From Takakia lepidozioides (lineage: Eukaryota > Streptophyta > Takakiopsida > Takakiales > Takakiaceae): 64,000 nt of DNA. The DNA is taken from the NCBI GenBank assembly GCA_030704615.1, contig CM060733.1, positions 35,402,001 to 35,466,000 on the forward strand, in the 5' to 3' direction. The translations under genes were made by a program, and so were the position numbers. This document shows, piece after piece, positions 32,510 through 43,408 of the stretch (positions are counted from its first letter, which is position 1; each line of letters begins with the position of its first letter). Under the pieces are notes generated by a model. The model did not search any database, was not told the DNA's origin, and worked only from the letters and a program-made list of their open reading frames with translations.

Positions 32510-33655
32510 ACTAGGTAGTACTCCAAATACCCAAGAACGCGTTGCGCCACAAAATATACACAATTTGGACAGCTCTTCCTCCAGTTCCGATAACACCATG
32601 AATCAAAATCCGGCTTCTCCAGGGTGCCAAGAAGCGACATCAACGGAGTTGGTTGAAACTTTCAGTCAAGGGTTCACACCTGTGGAAGGTGACGAGCCAT
32701 TGATTATATCACCAGATCCCGTTAACAATCCTCGAGAGCTGGTGTCCCAGATTGTCACCCAGGAAGTGGTTCTGGATGTAGGTAATGAATGACAATTAGT
32801 GAATTTTTATTCGTACACACTTCTGAATACAATATAACAATATTGTAATTATACATACTTGTGAGTGGCATAATCCGAATATTTTTTCCATATCCTTTGT
32901 TCTGGACTTTCGAATAAAACATATTTCCACCCGGATACATATTTCCATTCGCACACCTTTGTGGACAACCACTAACCGATTTGGATAACTTTTCTTGTAG
33001 ATCCAAGAATTCTATTCGGAGGAAATGACACACACACACAAAAATGCTCAAAGGAGACTCAAACGATGAAGAGACACGTGGACCTGACAGTGAGGGCCAG
33101 GTCACCTGAGCCGGTTCCGCAAGTAACCTCCACTGTCCAGTCGACGTTGCCATCTGTAGGGATTGAGTCGGAGAATCCTCCTACTCGCGGGGAGGGAGAA
33201 GAGACAGAGCACCCAACAACAGATCCCGATTTGGGTAAAACATTGGCTTTATTCTTATTATTCTTATTATTGGTCTTTGAGTCTCATCTTCAGTATTGCT
33301 CAATTCGGTAATTTTGTGGGATCAATTTAGACCACCATAATCCTCATCCGTGGGATTCTTTAATTTCCTGTAGATTCGTGAGACGACGTCTAAGGAGATC
33401 AAACACACACGGACCGACTCCAACGAGACTGAGACGGTGAATAGAAAAGTGGATCAACCAATCACTGTCGCTCTATCTGAGCTGGTCCAACAAGTAACCT
33501 CCACTGGACAGTCGAGGTTGCCATCTGGTGCCACAGAGAAGGAGGATAATGTTTCCCGTAGAGATGGAAAAGATGAGGAGCAGCTTGCCCAGGGATCTCA
33601 GTAGCCCCCCCAAAAAAACGGTAATGCTTTCAATTCCATTTTTCTGTTTCTCAAC
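32510..33655 (+). other. Possible 5' exons with duplicated segment
   Basis: Open stretches at 32502-32792 and 33066-33311, and a paralogous stretch at 33420-33604, all acidic and S/T/P-rich. Two of them contain the same block, CAAGTAACCTCCACTG... to GTTGCCATCTG, at 33119-33154 and 33489-33524. They may be low-complexity N-terminal exons of the FCP1-like genes that follow. No domain recognised. Confidence 0.35.
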
Positions 33656-33691
33656 TTGAAATTAATAATGAATTCTTTTGTTTTTCCACAG

Positions 33692-34503
33692 GACAATATG
33701 CATTACCCTCCAGTCGACTATTTCTTTTCTGTCAATCCAAACGATCTGCATTCCCTTCTTTGGGGACCGAATGGATGTCGGCCAGGATACCACGTCCTGG
33801 TTCTGGACATCGGTTACCTTTGTGAGGTTTACCTAGAGGATGGAAAGAAAACCCCTCCTGCCACCCAGCCTTGTATCTCCATAGGGAAATTCAAAGTTAG
33901 CTACGCAAAACGGTCTTGACCAATTCGTTAAGTGGGCCGTCAAAAAATTTACCGTTTATTTTTGGAACACGGGACCTAAAATGAACCTCGAGACTATCGC
34001 CAAGGCCGTGTTCGGGAAGTATTATTCCCAGGTCAGAACTTACAGCAATGAGAATTCCCTCATGCATAGATCGACATTCAACGAAAAGTGGCCTAAAGCT
34101 CCCAAAAATCCCATCTACTTTAAACGTCTTTACGACATTTTCGCTGAGGAAGACCCGACAGCTTACAAATCCAATACTCTCCTCATCGACACTATAGATA
34201 ATATGTACAAGTCTTACTTGAACCCATTAGGACATACCATCTTCCTTCCATCTTCCTTCCAAGGCGCACGTGGACCCTGACAAAGATAAATTTCTACTGG
34301 AAGAGCTCAAGCCTCACCTTAACATGTTCCGGTTATCTGGGATGGATGTCATGTCATTCAACGAGCTACATCCTTTCAGCGTTACGAAGGATTTCTTCGA
34401 GGACGACCTAACGGTCAAATTTCTTAGATACTTTGATTATAGGTGGCAGAAGTTCCTTAGCAATCACGAGTTGCATGCCGCTGCATTGGGACATAAAATA
34501 TTT
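33692..34503 (+). pseudogene. FCP1/NIF-like HAD phosphatase, copy 1, decayed
   Basis: Resembles the NLI-interacting-factor/FCP1 phosphatase domain (HAD superfamily). Order: HVLVLDIGYLCEV in the place of the D.DGTL catalytic loop, FVKWAVKKFTVYFWNT (the 'eFl.w....F.v.iWss' block), FNEKW, then SNTLLIDTIDNMYKSYLNP (the 'nTLlIDDsp.K...NP' block). The catalytic second Asp is missing. Two frame breaks are needed, near 33915 and near 34260 at a CTTCC repeat. An AG acceptor at 33690-33691 is a plausible exon start. Confidence 0.6.
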
Positions 34504-34626
34504 TAATTGAGTTTGGTGAACCTCGGCTGTCCAGTGGATGTTCTTGTTCACTTGTCTGGTGTCAGTTTTTCCAATGCATTGTACTGTTCCATTTTATCAT
34601 CCTAAGTATGAATGACTCTCTGGCAG

Positions 34627-35358
34627 ATTGGAGCACCTGTTTCTCCTCCTGCGCAAGGGTTGCGTTTGATTATTTTTGACGTGAATGGAGTCTTGTGCAA
34701 AATCTTGAAGCACCAGAAGAGCTACAATGTCCCCCGGTTTTCAGAATCGGACTACATAATTCCAGCTCTTGTCAGATTTCGACTTGTCTTTAGATGGGAG
34801 AAATATCGCAAAGTGTGGACAGAGTTGCACAAACACTTCCCGTTAGGGATTTGGAGCTCTATGATGTACAAAACCTTGCAGCCCATCCTGGATTTTTTGC
34901 TTCGTGGTCTCCCTCAACCGGCCTTCGTTATGTCTCAAGAGGATTGTATTTCATGTCCTACTTCGGTTCACCCTCAATTCAAATCAGGATTGGACCCTCC
35001 TCATTTGTTTTTGAAGACAATGGTCAAGGTCTGACAAAGATTTGGTGGACAATACACCAAGAGTAACACTCTGCTCATTGACGACACCGCCATGAAGTGT
35101 GTATTGAACCCGCCCGACTCATGTCTTGTTCTCAAACTGTTCCAGACCGTGGAGACTAATGGTTGCTATCTTCTCAAGGTTCTTCAGACCTATTTGTTTG
35201 GAATAAAGAAACATCCGATAGTTTCAAGCTATCTTAGGAAAAAAAGGATAGGGTTGAGTTTTTTTCCCAATGTTTCAAACGATCCCAAGTTTATGCCACT
35301 CTGGGATTTTATTGAGGACAACGGTTTTAAGAGTCTCAGATATGATGTTTCAAAATAA
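34627..35358 (+). pseudogene. FCP1/NIF-like HAD phosphatase, copy 2, decayed
   Basis: Tandem paralogue of copy 1. After an AG acceptor: LRLIIFDVNGVLCKI (HAD motif I with the second Asp replaced by Asn), VWTELHKHFPLGIWSS, then an in-frame TGA at 35032-35034 where relatives have Trp (before QRFGGQYTKSN), then NTLLIDDTAMKCVLNPP and a C-terminal helical part ending at 35358. Motif I loss and the stop suggest it is inactive, unless the stop is a sequence error. Plant relatives dephosphorylate proteins, including the RNA polymerase II tail; nothing here shows the substrate. Confidence 0.65.
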
Positions 35359-35603
35359 ATTATTTTTTATCAATCCCATCTCACTCGAGCTATTGAATAT
35401 TTTCATGGTTTCTGATTTCCATTGCCTTGTAATCACACACGTGTTAGATATGGTACTCTTATTTTTACTCATTTTCTATTGAATTCTTAACGCACATTCC
35501 GAGCAATCCCAAGACTCTGATACAGGCCTTCATACGGGGACATGACTATATGTAGTGACCTCCACTGTTCAGTGGAGGTTCACATTCCTGCACTCTCGGA
35601 TTT

Positions 35604-36744
35604 ATGATTATGTCTCTTTGGCAGGTTGAAGAAGATGTTGATGACGTCATCGGTTCCTCAAGTCCCCTAAATGAACCCTCCAGATCAGTAGTGAGTCGGA
35701 GTATTGAAGGCTTTCCGAGGGTTCACGATGGTGCTCAAATTGAGGGTGGATCCTCAGTCAGACCCTTCTCCTCCCGGGAAGCGGGCGACACTCTTCTCTT
35801 CTCGGGTCCTCCTGGGTATAAAGTCCAAGGTGTAGGTGAAGAACAGAAATATCCGGAAACTTTATCGACCTTACCCAACATTCCTCACCCTCTATGTTCA
35901 GTACGCAGGCTCTGGTCTATCCAACCCGCAGGGCAACCGTCGGGGACTCGGCTACGGCTCCGCTGCACCTAGTTCCATCTCTTCCTCGTATATCTCTCCA
36001 CCACAAGGGTTGAACAGCCCAAATCCGCAGAAGTCAGGTGACTTAAACTCATTTCTCCCTCCTTGCTCATTCTCCTAGTTTCACTTAGTTTGGGGTTTGA
36101 TATTCATTTGTCGCTCCAGGTCAGAAAATGTGCAGATTATGACCTTCATGTCAAACGACGTCTGCATTGGAATGCAGTTTTGAGGTAAATTATTCCTTTG
36201 TTGCGTTTTCATTCCATCCAAGATGTCAAGTGCTCAAGGGATAATTTTCTGTGCTTGCCTGTTGTTGCCCTTCCACTCCTCCCGTCGTTCAATGGCAAAA
36301 CATCTCCAACATCGACATAGTGTGACCCTGAACTTCAGGCACAATGTTCTGCACCAAAGAGGCGAAAAAGAGCCCCTGAGCCATTTCCTTCCTCCGTAAG
36401 AAATCTTTCCAATGGACAAAAGGCTGACAAGAAAAAAAGAGCGGACTCCAAACACATGAGGACTCCCTCGGATGTTGTGGCGCCTCGTCAATCCAAGCCT
36501 GCGGGAATCCACTGTTCCTTTGCGAAACCTTCAATGGTAATTTCAAAACCATTTCTCCACTTTCGTTTGCAGTTTGTTTTGCGGTCCCAAACTAACTCCG
36601 TAATTTTTATACAAGTGAGTATGGAGCCGCAGAACTTCTTGAATGCGCCTCTTGACAAGGTGCGTCCACTAACCTCCACTTGACAGCTGACGTTCATCTT
36701 TTCATGATCTTGAACTCTTCGATATATGGTCTACTCTTGGTCCT
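35604..36744. other. Unassigned region after the FCP1-like genes
   Basis: A 122-codon S/P-rich frame at 35604-35972 (+) and short frames on both strands at 36234-36700. Nothing recognised. The last AACCTCCACTTG palindrome relative lies at 36667. Confidence 0.35.
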
Positions 36745-37262
36745 TTACATTGTCGGGACACTTATATCTTGGTGTGCACACATATTGCCTTTCAGGGCCC
36801 AAGGGCAATCACAGCAAGCCCACTTTGAGTCGGGATTGTGAATTATGAACGTGTCACCCAAATGTCGATGACATTCAACTGTTGCGGGGCCTCCGGGTGT
36901 ATCGGGCAGAGTCACGTTCTCATCAGGAATGTGTTTGGCAAGCAATATGGAACTACAAATAAATCCCTCTTGCCGTTTGTTTCGAGCAAATCCATAAGCC
37001 TTTGCATGAGACATGTACCAATAATGGGTAAAGACATCACCTGTCAATTTTGAGATGACCCAGTCAACCCCCCTACTAGTAAGGACACTTTTGGTACACT
37101 TTAGTTGCGCTTTAAGGTTCCCATGATAAGCTTCAATTGCAGCATTAGTATCTTGAGAGGCATGGGGAATGTTCCGTGTTCCGGTGATCCACATTTTAGC
37201 TTTGGGAAGCCACTCGGTCTCCATGTAGTTGCAAAAATCAGGGGGATGCTTCTGCGTGAGCC
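36745..37262 (-). pseudogene. C-terminal part of a MULE transposase with SWIM finger, cut by element C
   Basis: The minus-strand frame ending at 36745 contains W.KAKMWITG, DTNAAIEAYHGNLKAQL (the MULE 'tN..Es.H..lK' block with the candidate catalytic Glu) and CDCPWALKGNMCAH (SWIM C.C(n)C.H). It is a different transposase from those of elements A-C. Its N-terminal half lies at 41592-42910 on the same strand; element C separates the two. The first few codons at 37269 read through element C's terminal sequence. Confidence 0.75.
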
Positions 37263-37840
37263 TGAGCATGTGAGCGCAGCTAGGCTCACGCCATGTCAGC
37301 AGTTATTGTCACGTTGGCTCACGGGTCTGACGCCATGTCAGCAGACCTTACCAGCGTGGTTGACGCCACATCATTTCCATAGGCACAAACCTATAACCGT
37401 GGACCGAATAGGCAAAAGGGTGCCTATAGCCGCGGACTTGCGCATTCGGGACATAGGGAACCATATGTGGGCGACGAGGCGAAGTGCAGAAGAGAGCTTA
37501 TACTGAATGTTGCTGAATGATTGTGTTTGCAGAGACCGAATATAGAAGAATGGTTGTGGATGAATTAATGAGGATGACGGAGAGTCAACACGCTCCGAAT
37601 ATGGATGAATGTGGATGTATGAGAGTGGATGAATGTTGAATGATGATGTCATTCTAACATTTATCTGAACCAAGCACAACAATCAATGTCGTTTGCACAA
37701 ACATCACAAATTGGAGAAAATCCCTCATGAAGCACATGATAAGATTTAAACCATGATGTCTGCCATTTGGGGAAGGTAGACTGATAAAGCAACGTAGAAT
37801 AAGACAACACAGCAAATGTGAGACAGATCTTTGATTTTTT

Positions 37841-38770
37841 TTATTTTCTCCCACTGGTTACTGCAACATTCCACTGTGCAGCACGCTCCACTTTCGCTTT
37901 TCTCTTCAGTGTCGACACATAGTGAGCCATTTCAGCACCATACTTCCTGCAACACACCAGATCACCACCCTAAATTGGCACTGGACTGAAAATGTGACCT
38001 AGTCGCCTTGCCAGTGAGGTACAATTTGCTCATCTCTCTTGAGAGAGCACTGAAATTTTCAAGCTTATTCATTAGTTGTAAGCATACCCATTAGTTGTAA
38101 CAACATATTAGAAGATGAATTTGGCTACCGGTTGTGCATGAGGAGGAGTTTTAGGTCTTTCACATTGTGCACCAAAAATTTGACGAAACCACTAGGCAGC
38201 ACATGTTTTGTCTTCTTGTTTGACCCATAACCAATGTTAGGCATTTGTGTGGTGCCCTTGAACATATGAGGTTGAGCATGAACAAAGACGTCGTGCAAAG
38301 GAATTGCTTCCAATATCCTGCCACCCAAATTACATTTATTGCATTAGCTAATGTGAAAGGCATGGGGGGGCACATGCTATAACTGGGAAGTGAACACCAA
38401 ACGAACTTACTCACATGTGAAATTGTCGTCGAGGTCCTTGTCATCTCCCTCATTGATATCAACATGCACTACAACCTCCTGCTCTTTGGTGGCAGGCATT
38501 AGCCTTTGCAACTCTTGGAGGCTCAGTAAAAATGGCCCGCTGCCTTGCAAGCATGGTACGAAGCTCCTGCAAGAAACAGTTGTGTTACTAAGATGTTACA
38601 ATTTGTGTATCAAGGGAAAAAAGACCACAGAAGGTAAGATGTCGAACCTGTTCCAAGAGTCAGGTCGACGATGCACGCCCCCGGATGGGAACGTGTCTCA
38701 ATAATAGTTTGAATAAAAGTTGGACTCTTCTCCTTGGCCCCTCTCCACAACGACGCAATGGCGTGAGCCT
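37841..38770 (-). pseudogene. Methyltransferase fragment of the fusion family (element C)
   Basis: Minus-strand exons resembling exons 7 to 9 of the element A gene: EKSPTFIQTIIETRSHPGACIVDLTLGTG split around 38650-38740 (motif I; element A has VLDLICGTG), a following TMLARQRAIFTE exon near 38560 in the place of MWAGRFSDRHLFAYE, a 67-codon stretch at 38328-38125 with no counterpart recognised, and YGAEMAHYVSTLKRKAKVE near 37930 in the place of YAAKLANTAIRRS..SKVE, ending at 37841. It is divergent from A and D, hence another lineage of the family. It is truncated at 38770 by the internal terminal repeat. Confidence 0.55.
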
Positions 38771-38935
38771 TACGCGTGAGCGTACGCTCACGTAGGAGTG
38801 ACGTGGCGTGAGCGTGATGTCAGCAGGCTGATATGGCGACAAATGCTGACGTGGCACTGCGCTGTCATCTGCCATGTCAGCATGAACATGCGCCGCCTAT
38901 AACCGAGGATGGTCCTATGACCGTGGGATTAATGC
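38755..38935. repeat. Internal copy of the element C terminal sequence
   Basis: Contains GTGAGCGTACGCTCAC, GTGACGTGGCGTGAGCG, GCTGACGTGGC and CCTATAACCGAGG words shared with 37260-37440 and with 41218-41490 (inverted). It cuts the methyltransferase fragment, so it may be the end of a nested related element. Confidence 0.6.
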
Positions 38936-39725
38936 AGGGAATCCTTGGCTGAATACAATCAAGACTACCATGTGAGACGTCGTGCGATTAGTACCAGCCA
39001 TGGCCTCGATCTCGTTATGCATGTGTTCACAACAAACGTGTCCACCTCGCAAAGGCACATTTGTCCTTTCGGCAGTGGCCGCCGTCTTGAACTAGTTAGG
39101 TATGGCCATTAGTAGTACTATTGCTTGGTGATAGATTCGATTTGGATTTTGTGCAACCCTGCACTCAATATTGCATTGTCGGTTTCCACGTGTCTCAACA
39201 AGTTGGGATGACATTGGATTCCAATACTTTCGTCTCCGCCATCTTTTCACTTGGCTCGATACAGGCACATAACTGCTTAACAACTGTTTTTGGAAGACTC
39301 TTTAATGGTATGTCATCTTTTCAAATATCTGGGTTTAGGCTCAACCTTCCATATTAACGGTTTGGGACATAGAAGACGATGACAAGATGGCCTCGTTAGT
39401 ATCGGTGCGAACTCTAACGGCATAGAAATGTAATCCCCACTATCGTTTGTAACAAGAATCCACACACAAGTCATGGGACTATGTACTTTGAGGCTTCCAG
39501 TGGCTCAAAATTTCTCGTGCACCAGCATGGGTTCCTCTAAAGCAGAGTTTTACTCTGTCGAGAAACCTATCCATTTCTTGAAGGATGCCGATGATAATGG
39601 TTTTGCAATTGCGGAGGAACATCTCCTAGCAACACGTTTCGAGTACCAGATTGGCACTGTCTTCCTCGAAAGAGAGGTTTACGGTATCAACGGGAAGTTG
39701 ATCAAAAACGAGCTCTACAGTAACA
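38936..39725. other. Unassigned part of element C
   Basis: No recognised gene. An 85-codon frame at 39473-39730 carries RFEYQIGTVFLEREVYGING, vaguely like the N-terminal segment of the element A transposase (FKLKPGTVYLEEERKD), so it may be a remnant of that region. Confidence 0.35.
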
Positions 39726-40978
39726 AATGAGATACCGGGAGTTCTTGCGGGGTGGCGTTGGTGGCAATGGTCCCGACAAGTCTGAGTTGAATGTTGCAAG
39801 CTACAAGAAGATCGGGGGATCCCAACAAGATAGCCAAGGCTGTCAGCATGTGTGCGGAGGGAGCTCCTCTGGTGTCCAAAGTTCTGCATGTGGAGGGTGA
39901 GGAGAGATTCGGCTCTTGTACACAGAAATTGAACACCCCTCTTGGTTCGGATGCGGACTCGCACAGGCCATACAGGGACAACTTCTCCACTCCGCGTGTT
40001 CCATTGCATCAGATATTTGTTTTTGGAATGTCCAGTGTGGAGGAACATTCCTTACAAAGCTAGACCCAGGCATCTCCCATTGTAAATGCAATGGGAGGGC
40101 AATGGGGTGCAGGAGTCGAACGACGTCCTCCCCAATGTGGTGGAGTCCATGTGCCCTGACAAAGTTTGGCACATAGAACGCACTAGTGTTGGGTCTCGAG
40201 TGAAGTGCACGGCAATCAGAGCCACCAATCGTGAGAAGTGAAAGTCCTCCATATCCAGAGGCAAGGTCCGCACTCCGGCTCTGACCTTCACTGGTTTGTT
40301 CTAGCCTTATGGGCAAGCAGAGGCGAAGAACTACTCATTCTGGTTCTGCCTTGACGACTGTGGTAGGTGCGTGCGTGAACTGTGCGTCCATCGGTGGTCA
40401 TGAGGTCTCCTCCACCAAGCATTTGGCCTGTGAAGGTGGGGACACATCTCACAACTCAAGAGATTGTCATGTTGGAGGAGGCATGCTTCTCCCTTCAGCG
40501 AGCCCCCTCTATTCATGCAGGTGCTTCTACTTCAACAAGTTCTCGAGTGCCACCACCCAACGCTGATGCATGGCCAACAAAACAAAATGGGAAGCTAGTT
40601 CGTCATTTCCCTCCGACTGCCAAACACTTCGGCAAGGTGGAATCCGCTCGAATGCTTCAAGGTCGTGTTATAGGCACTACGGAAGTTCCACATCCCGGGT
40701 ATGGACAAATCTACACTATGATGACCTCCACATCCGCTATGCATGACTGATTGTACGACATCACAGTTTCAAATTTCCCCAACTGCACCTGTCTTGATTT
40801 TGTTGGCATGCTTACAACAAGTTTGGGAAAGACGGGAAAATTTATACCCTGCAGGAATCTGTATTTTATCTTCTTGAACAGAATGGTTTGTGATCCCAGA
40901 CGCGACATCTTCATTCACCAGGCCACCATGAGTTTCAACGAGGTGAATACACTTATGCAGCGGGATAGGAGCACATAG
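39726..40978 (+). pseudogene. C-terminal transposase fragment, decayed (element C)
   Basis: Matches the second exon of the element B transposase: REFLRGGVGGNGPDKSEL at the start, several frame breaks, WPVKVGTHLTTQEIVML and DAWPTKQNGKLV, a stop at 40748, then the SWIM region CTCLDFVGM...FIPCRNLYFIFL (the last His of C.H is replaced by Asn) and MSFNEVNTLMQ, ending at 40978. Clearly non-functional. Closest in sequence to element B, which fits their shared terminal repeats. Confidence 0.75.
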
Positions 40979-41591
40979 CATCCTCTTCACTTTGGTCATC
41001 TGCAATTTCCATTACTGGATTTCACAAGAATTAAAACTTGAACTTGATGTCCCTTTGTATATTTAGTGCCAGTGCAGCCTCCAATTATGTTGTGCAATGT
41101 GTGCCATTTCTTTGTGCCATTTCTATATTGTGTGTAGTCGTTCGAAAATAAATGGAATGGATGCAAATGCTTTCACAAGTCGTTCCTGCATTTTAATTTT
41201 TGGTGTTTTGGATGAATGAATGCCACGGCTATAGGCCCCTCGGCTATAGGTGCTATATGTTTATGATGACATGGCATCTGGCAAGTTGTCCAAATGCCAC
41301 GTCATTCAGACGACTGCCACGTCAGCATGATAACGACATGTCAGCAGGCCCTTGCCACGTCAGCCTCACGCTCACGCCACGTCAGCGTGACCCCACGCTT
41401 ATGCCACATCAGCTGGTGTGAGCCTGCGCTTACGCCACGCCACGCCACCATCGTGTGAGCGTACGCGCTCACGCTCACGCGGAAGTGATCACGTCCCAGA
41501 AATCAGTCTCAGAAGGATACTTCTCCTACAATGAAATTATCTTGTATACTACCCATGCCTCACCTACGTCATACATGATTTGTGCAAGGTC

Positions 41592-42910
41592 CTATAACAC
41601 AGCCACACGTACTGCTGCATCTTTGACCTTGTTGACTACATTCTTTTGCCAAGCCCGCCTCACATGCCACAAGCACAAGAAAATTGCACAATCCCCCCAT
41701 ACAGATATGTTCCTTATCAGGTTCAAGTTAGATAAAACACATTTACATGCAGGCAATGACCAAGCAATTGTTTTGTAAACTTGCAGGTACGTGATGGCTG
41801 TAATTTCTGCATCTGCATTGTTGACAATAAACACATTGGGGCGCCAGTCGACTTTCCTGGCTTTCATTTGGTAGTTCAGTGCCTCCATCCAAGGTTGCAG
41901 ATCTTTGGTTTTGCACCTAGCCATGGTAAATATACGCGACTGGAATTCCATTCAGCCATTCATCAAACACCATCATGGTGTACAATGGATACTGCAGCAG
42001 CAATCATGTAAAACAGATGTTATAAATTTTGATTTGCATATGGAATGTACATGTTATGATGTAAAGTGAATTTGCAGGTCTTCTTATACACATTGCATCA
42101 GAATGAAGTTCATTTTTTTTTTTCATTTGTCCGAAAGTTGCATCGCACGCCACTATTTGCTAATGTCCATGGTTCACCATCTGTTTTTTCTGCCATTCAG
42201 TTTGTATGCCCAGCCAACACAAATGGGAGGTTGAGTTTTCTGTCATTGGAAGTCCATGCAAGGTGGTTCAATTCTTCTTGGTAGTAGAAAACACTATGTG
42301 GGTTGGTCTCCACCCACATGCAGACACTACATGCATCATTTGAGTGTTTTTTGAATGTTTCTTCATCACATTTGTTGGCAATATTCTGGATGTTCCATGA
42401 AAGGAGGAAAGTATTACAGTTGACCTCCAATCCAACATCCATCATCTCCTTTACCCGCTGCGTATGCTTCGCCATTATTTTGTTGATGCTTAGCCCTAAC
42501 CGCAAGTTGTGCATTACCCATGCTTTCGTGTCTTCACTGACGTGGGGAGCTAATGCAACACATCCAGTTTCATATGCATGCCCATGACATATCTCTCCAG
42601 CTCCATTGACGTATCTCTTCTCGTAATATACCAACTCTGCAATTTCAGGGTCAACATAGCATTGCTTCACTACAAACCGACACACACATCCCCTCTTTAT
42701 GCCCTCCCCACATTTCGTTTTTGAGGTCATCATTTGTTTTGGTTTTTGCTCGCTGGCAGATCCCACAAGTCTTGGCTTTCTCCCGTTCTTCTTGGGAGGT
42801 CGTGGTTTCCATTTCTTGGCTGCCATGGTGGAGGTTACCTCCAATAGGGTAGTCATCTTGTCCTCTGGCCCATATGAGCAGTGATGCCTACGAAAGAAAC
42901 CATGGTACAT
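41592..42910 (-). pseudogene. N-terminal part of the MULE transposase interrupted by element C
   Basis: Minus-strand segments 42910-42197 and 41951-41592, the latter extending to about 42010 in frame (YPLYTMMVFDEWLNGIPVAYI). Domain order: a basic N-terminus, a Cys/His-containing DNA-binding-like stretch (CRFVVKQCYVD...CHGHA), a helical region, then the MULE core with VFIVNNADAEITAI (Asn replacing the expected Asp) and CLWHVRRAWQKNV. The C-terminal third is at 37262-36745. Breaks between segments may include an intron, but the lost Asp and the insertion make it inactive. Confidence 0.75.
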
Positions 42911-43408
42911 TACTCATACTGCAATGGAACAACTCCAAGACTCATACAACAAGGGGCCCCCAATGATGACACAAAATAGTACTGTATTACATGGAGTTCA
43001 CATAGTTTTACCTTGTTAGACTTAAGGCACTATTTGTGCGTGGAGCGAGGAGTGATCCATGAAAGTGCATGGTCCATCGGGGTGGGATGATTCCCCAGTT
43101 ATGAAATCATTCACACGACTCCATGGAATGTAGGCCACTTCAGCGTTGTCTTTACCGGAAGGGATACTATGCCATTGATAACGCCATTGTAAGACATTGT
43201 GATTGAAAGCACATGCGTTCGGAGATTGCACTTGATTTCGAAGATTCGAAACAAGATGGGGGACAACTTGGGGGATAAGCGGGGATCACTCCCAACTGAC
43301 TCTTTATCACCAAAACCTACCGAATCTGTAAATCCTGTGCCACCTAATCCTACTGTCTCTCTTCCGTCGTCATCTTCCGACTCAGGGGAGGAAACTATAT
43401 CTAGATAA
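42911..43408. other. No gene recognised
   Basis: Junction between the MULE remnant and the copia remnant. Small frames on both strands; those after 43199 (+) may be low-complexity sequence upstream of the copia reverse transcriptase. Confidence 0.35.

Larger units (their letters stand above)
33125..36695. repeat. Scattered palindrome family with AACCTCCACTG arms
   Basis: Five sites: 33125-33150, 33494-33520, 34514-34540, 35553-35582 and 36667-36692. The clearest, at 35553, has arm GTGACCTCCACTG and its near-perfect complement separated by two bases. Others are imperfect. They lie before, between and after two FCP1-like genes. Spacing is irregular (hundreds of bases), so this is not a tandem array. 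Confidence 0.6.
37246..41490 (+). mobile_element. Element C: deleted transposon inside a MULE gene
   Basis: Ends at about 37246-37440 and 41218-41490 are inverted versions of each other, rich in GTGAGC/GCTCAC, GACGTGGC and CTATARCCG words. A further copy in the left-end orientation lies at 38755-38935 and includes the palindrome GTGAGCGTACGCTCAC. Inside are a methyltransferase fragment (minus) and a transposase fragment (plus), the same left-right order and strands as element A. The fusion gene's ParB half and the transposase's first half are absent. No target duplication could be placed with confidence. Confidence 0.6.
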
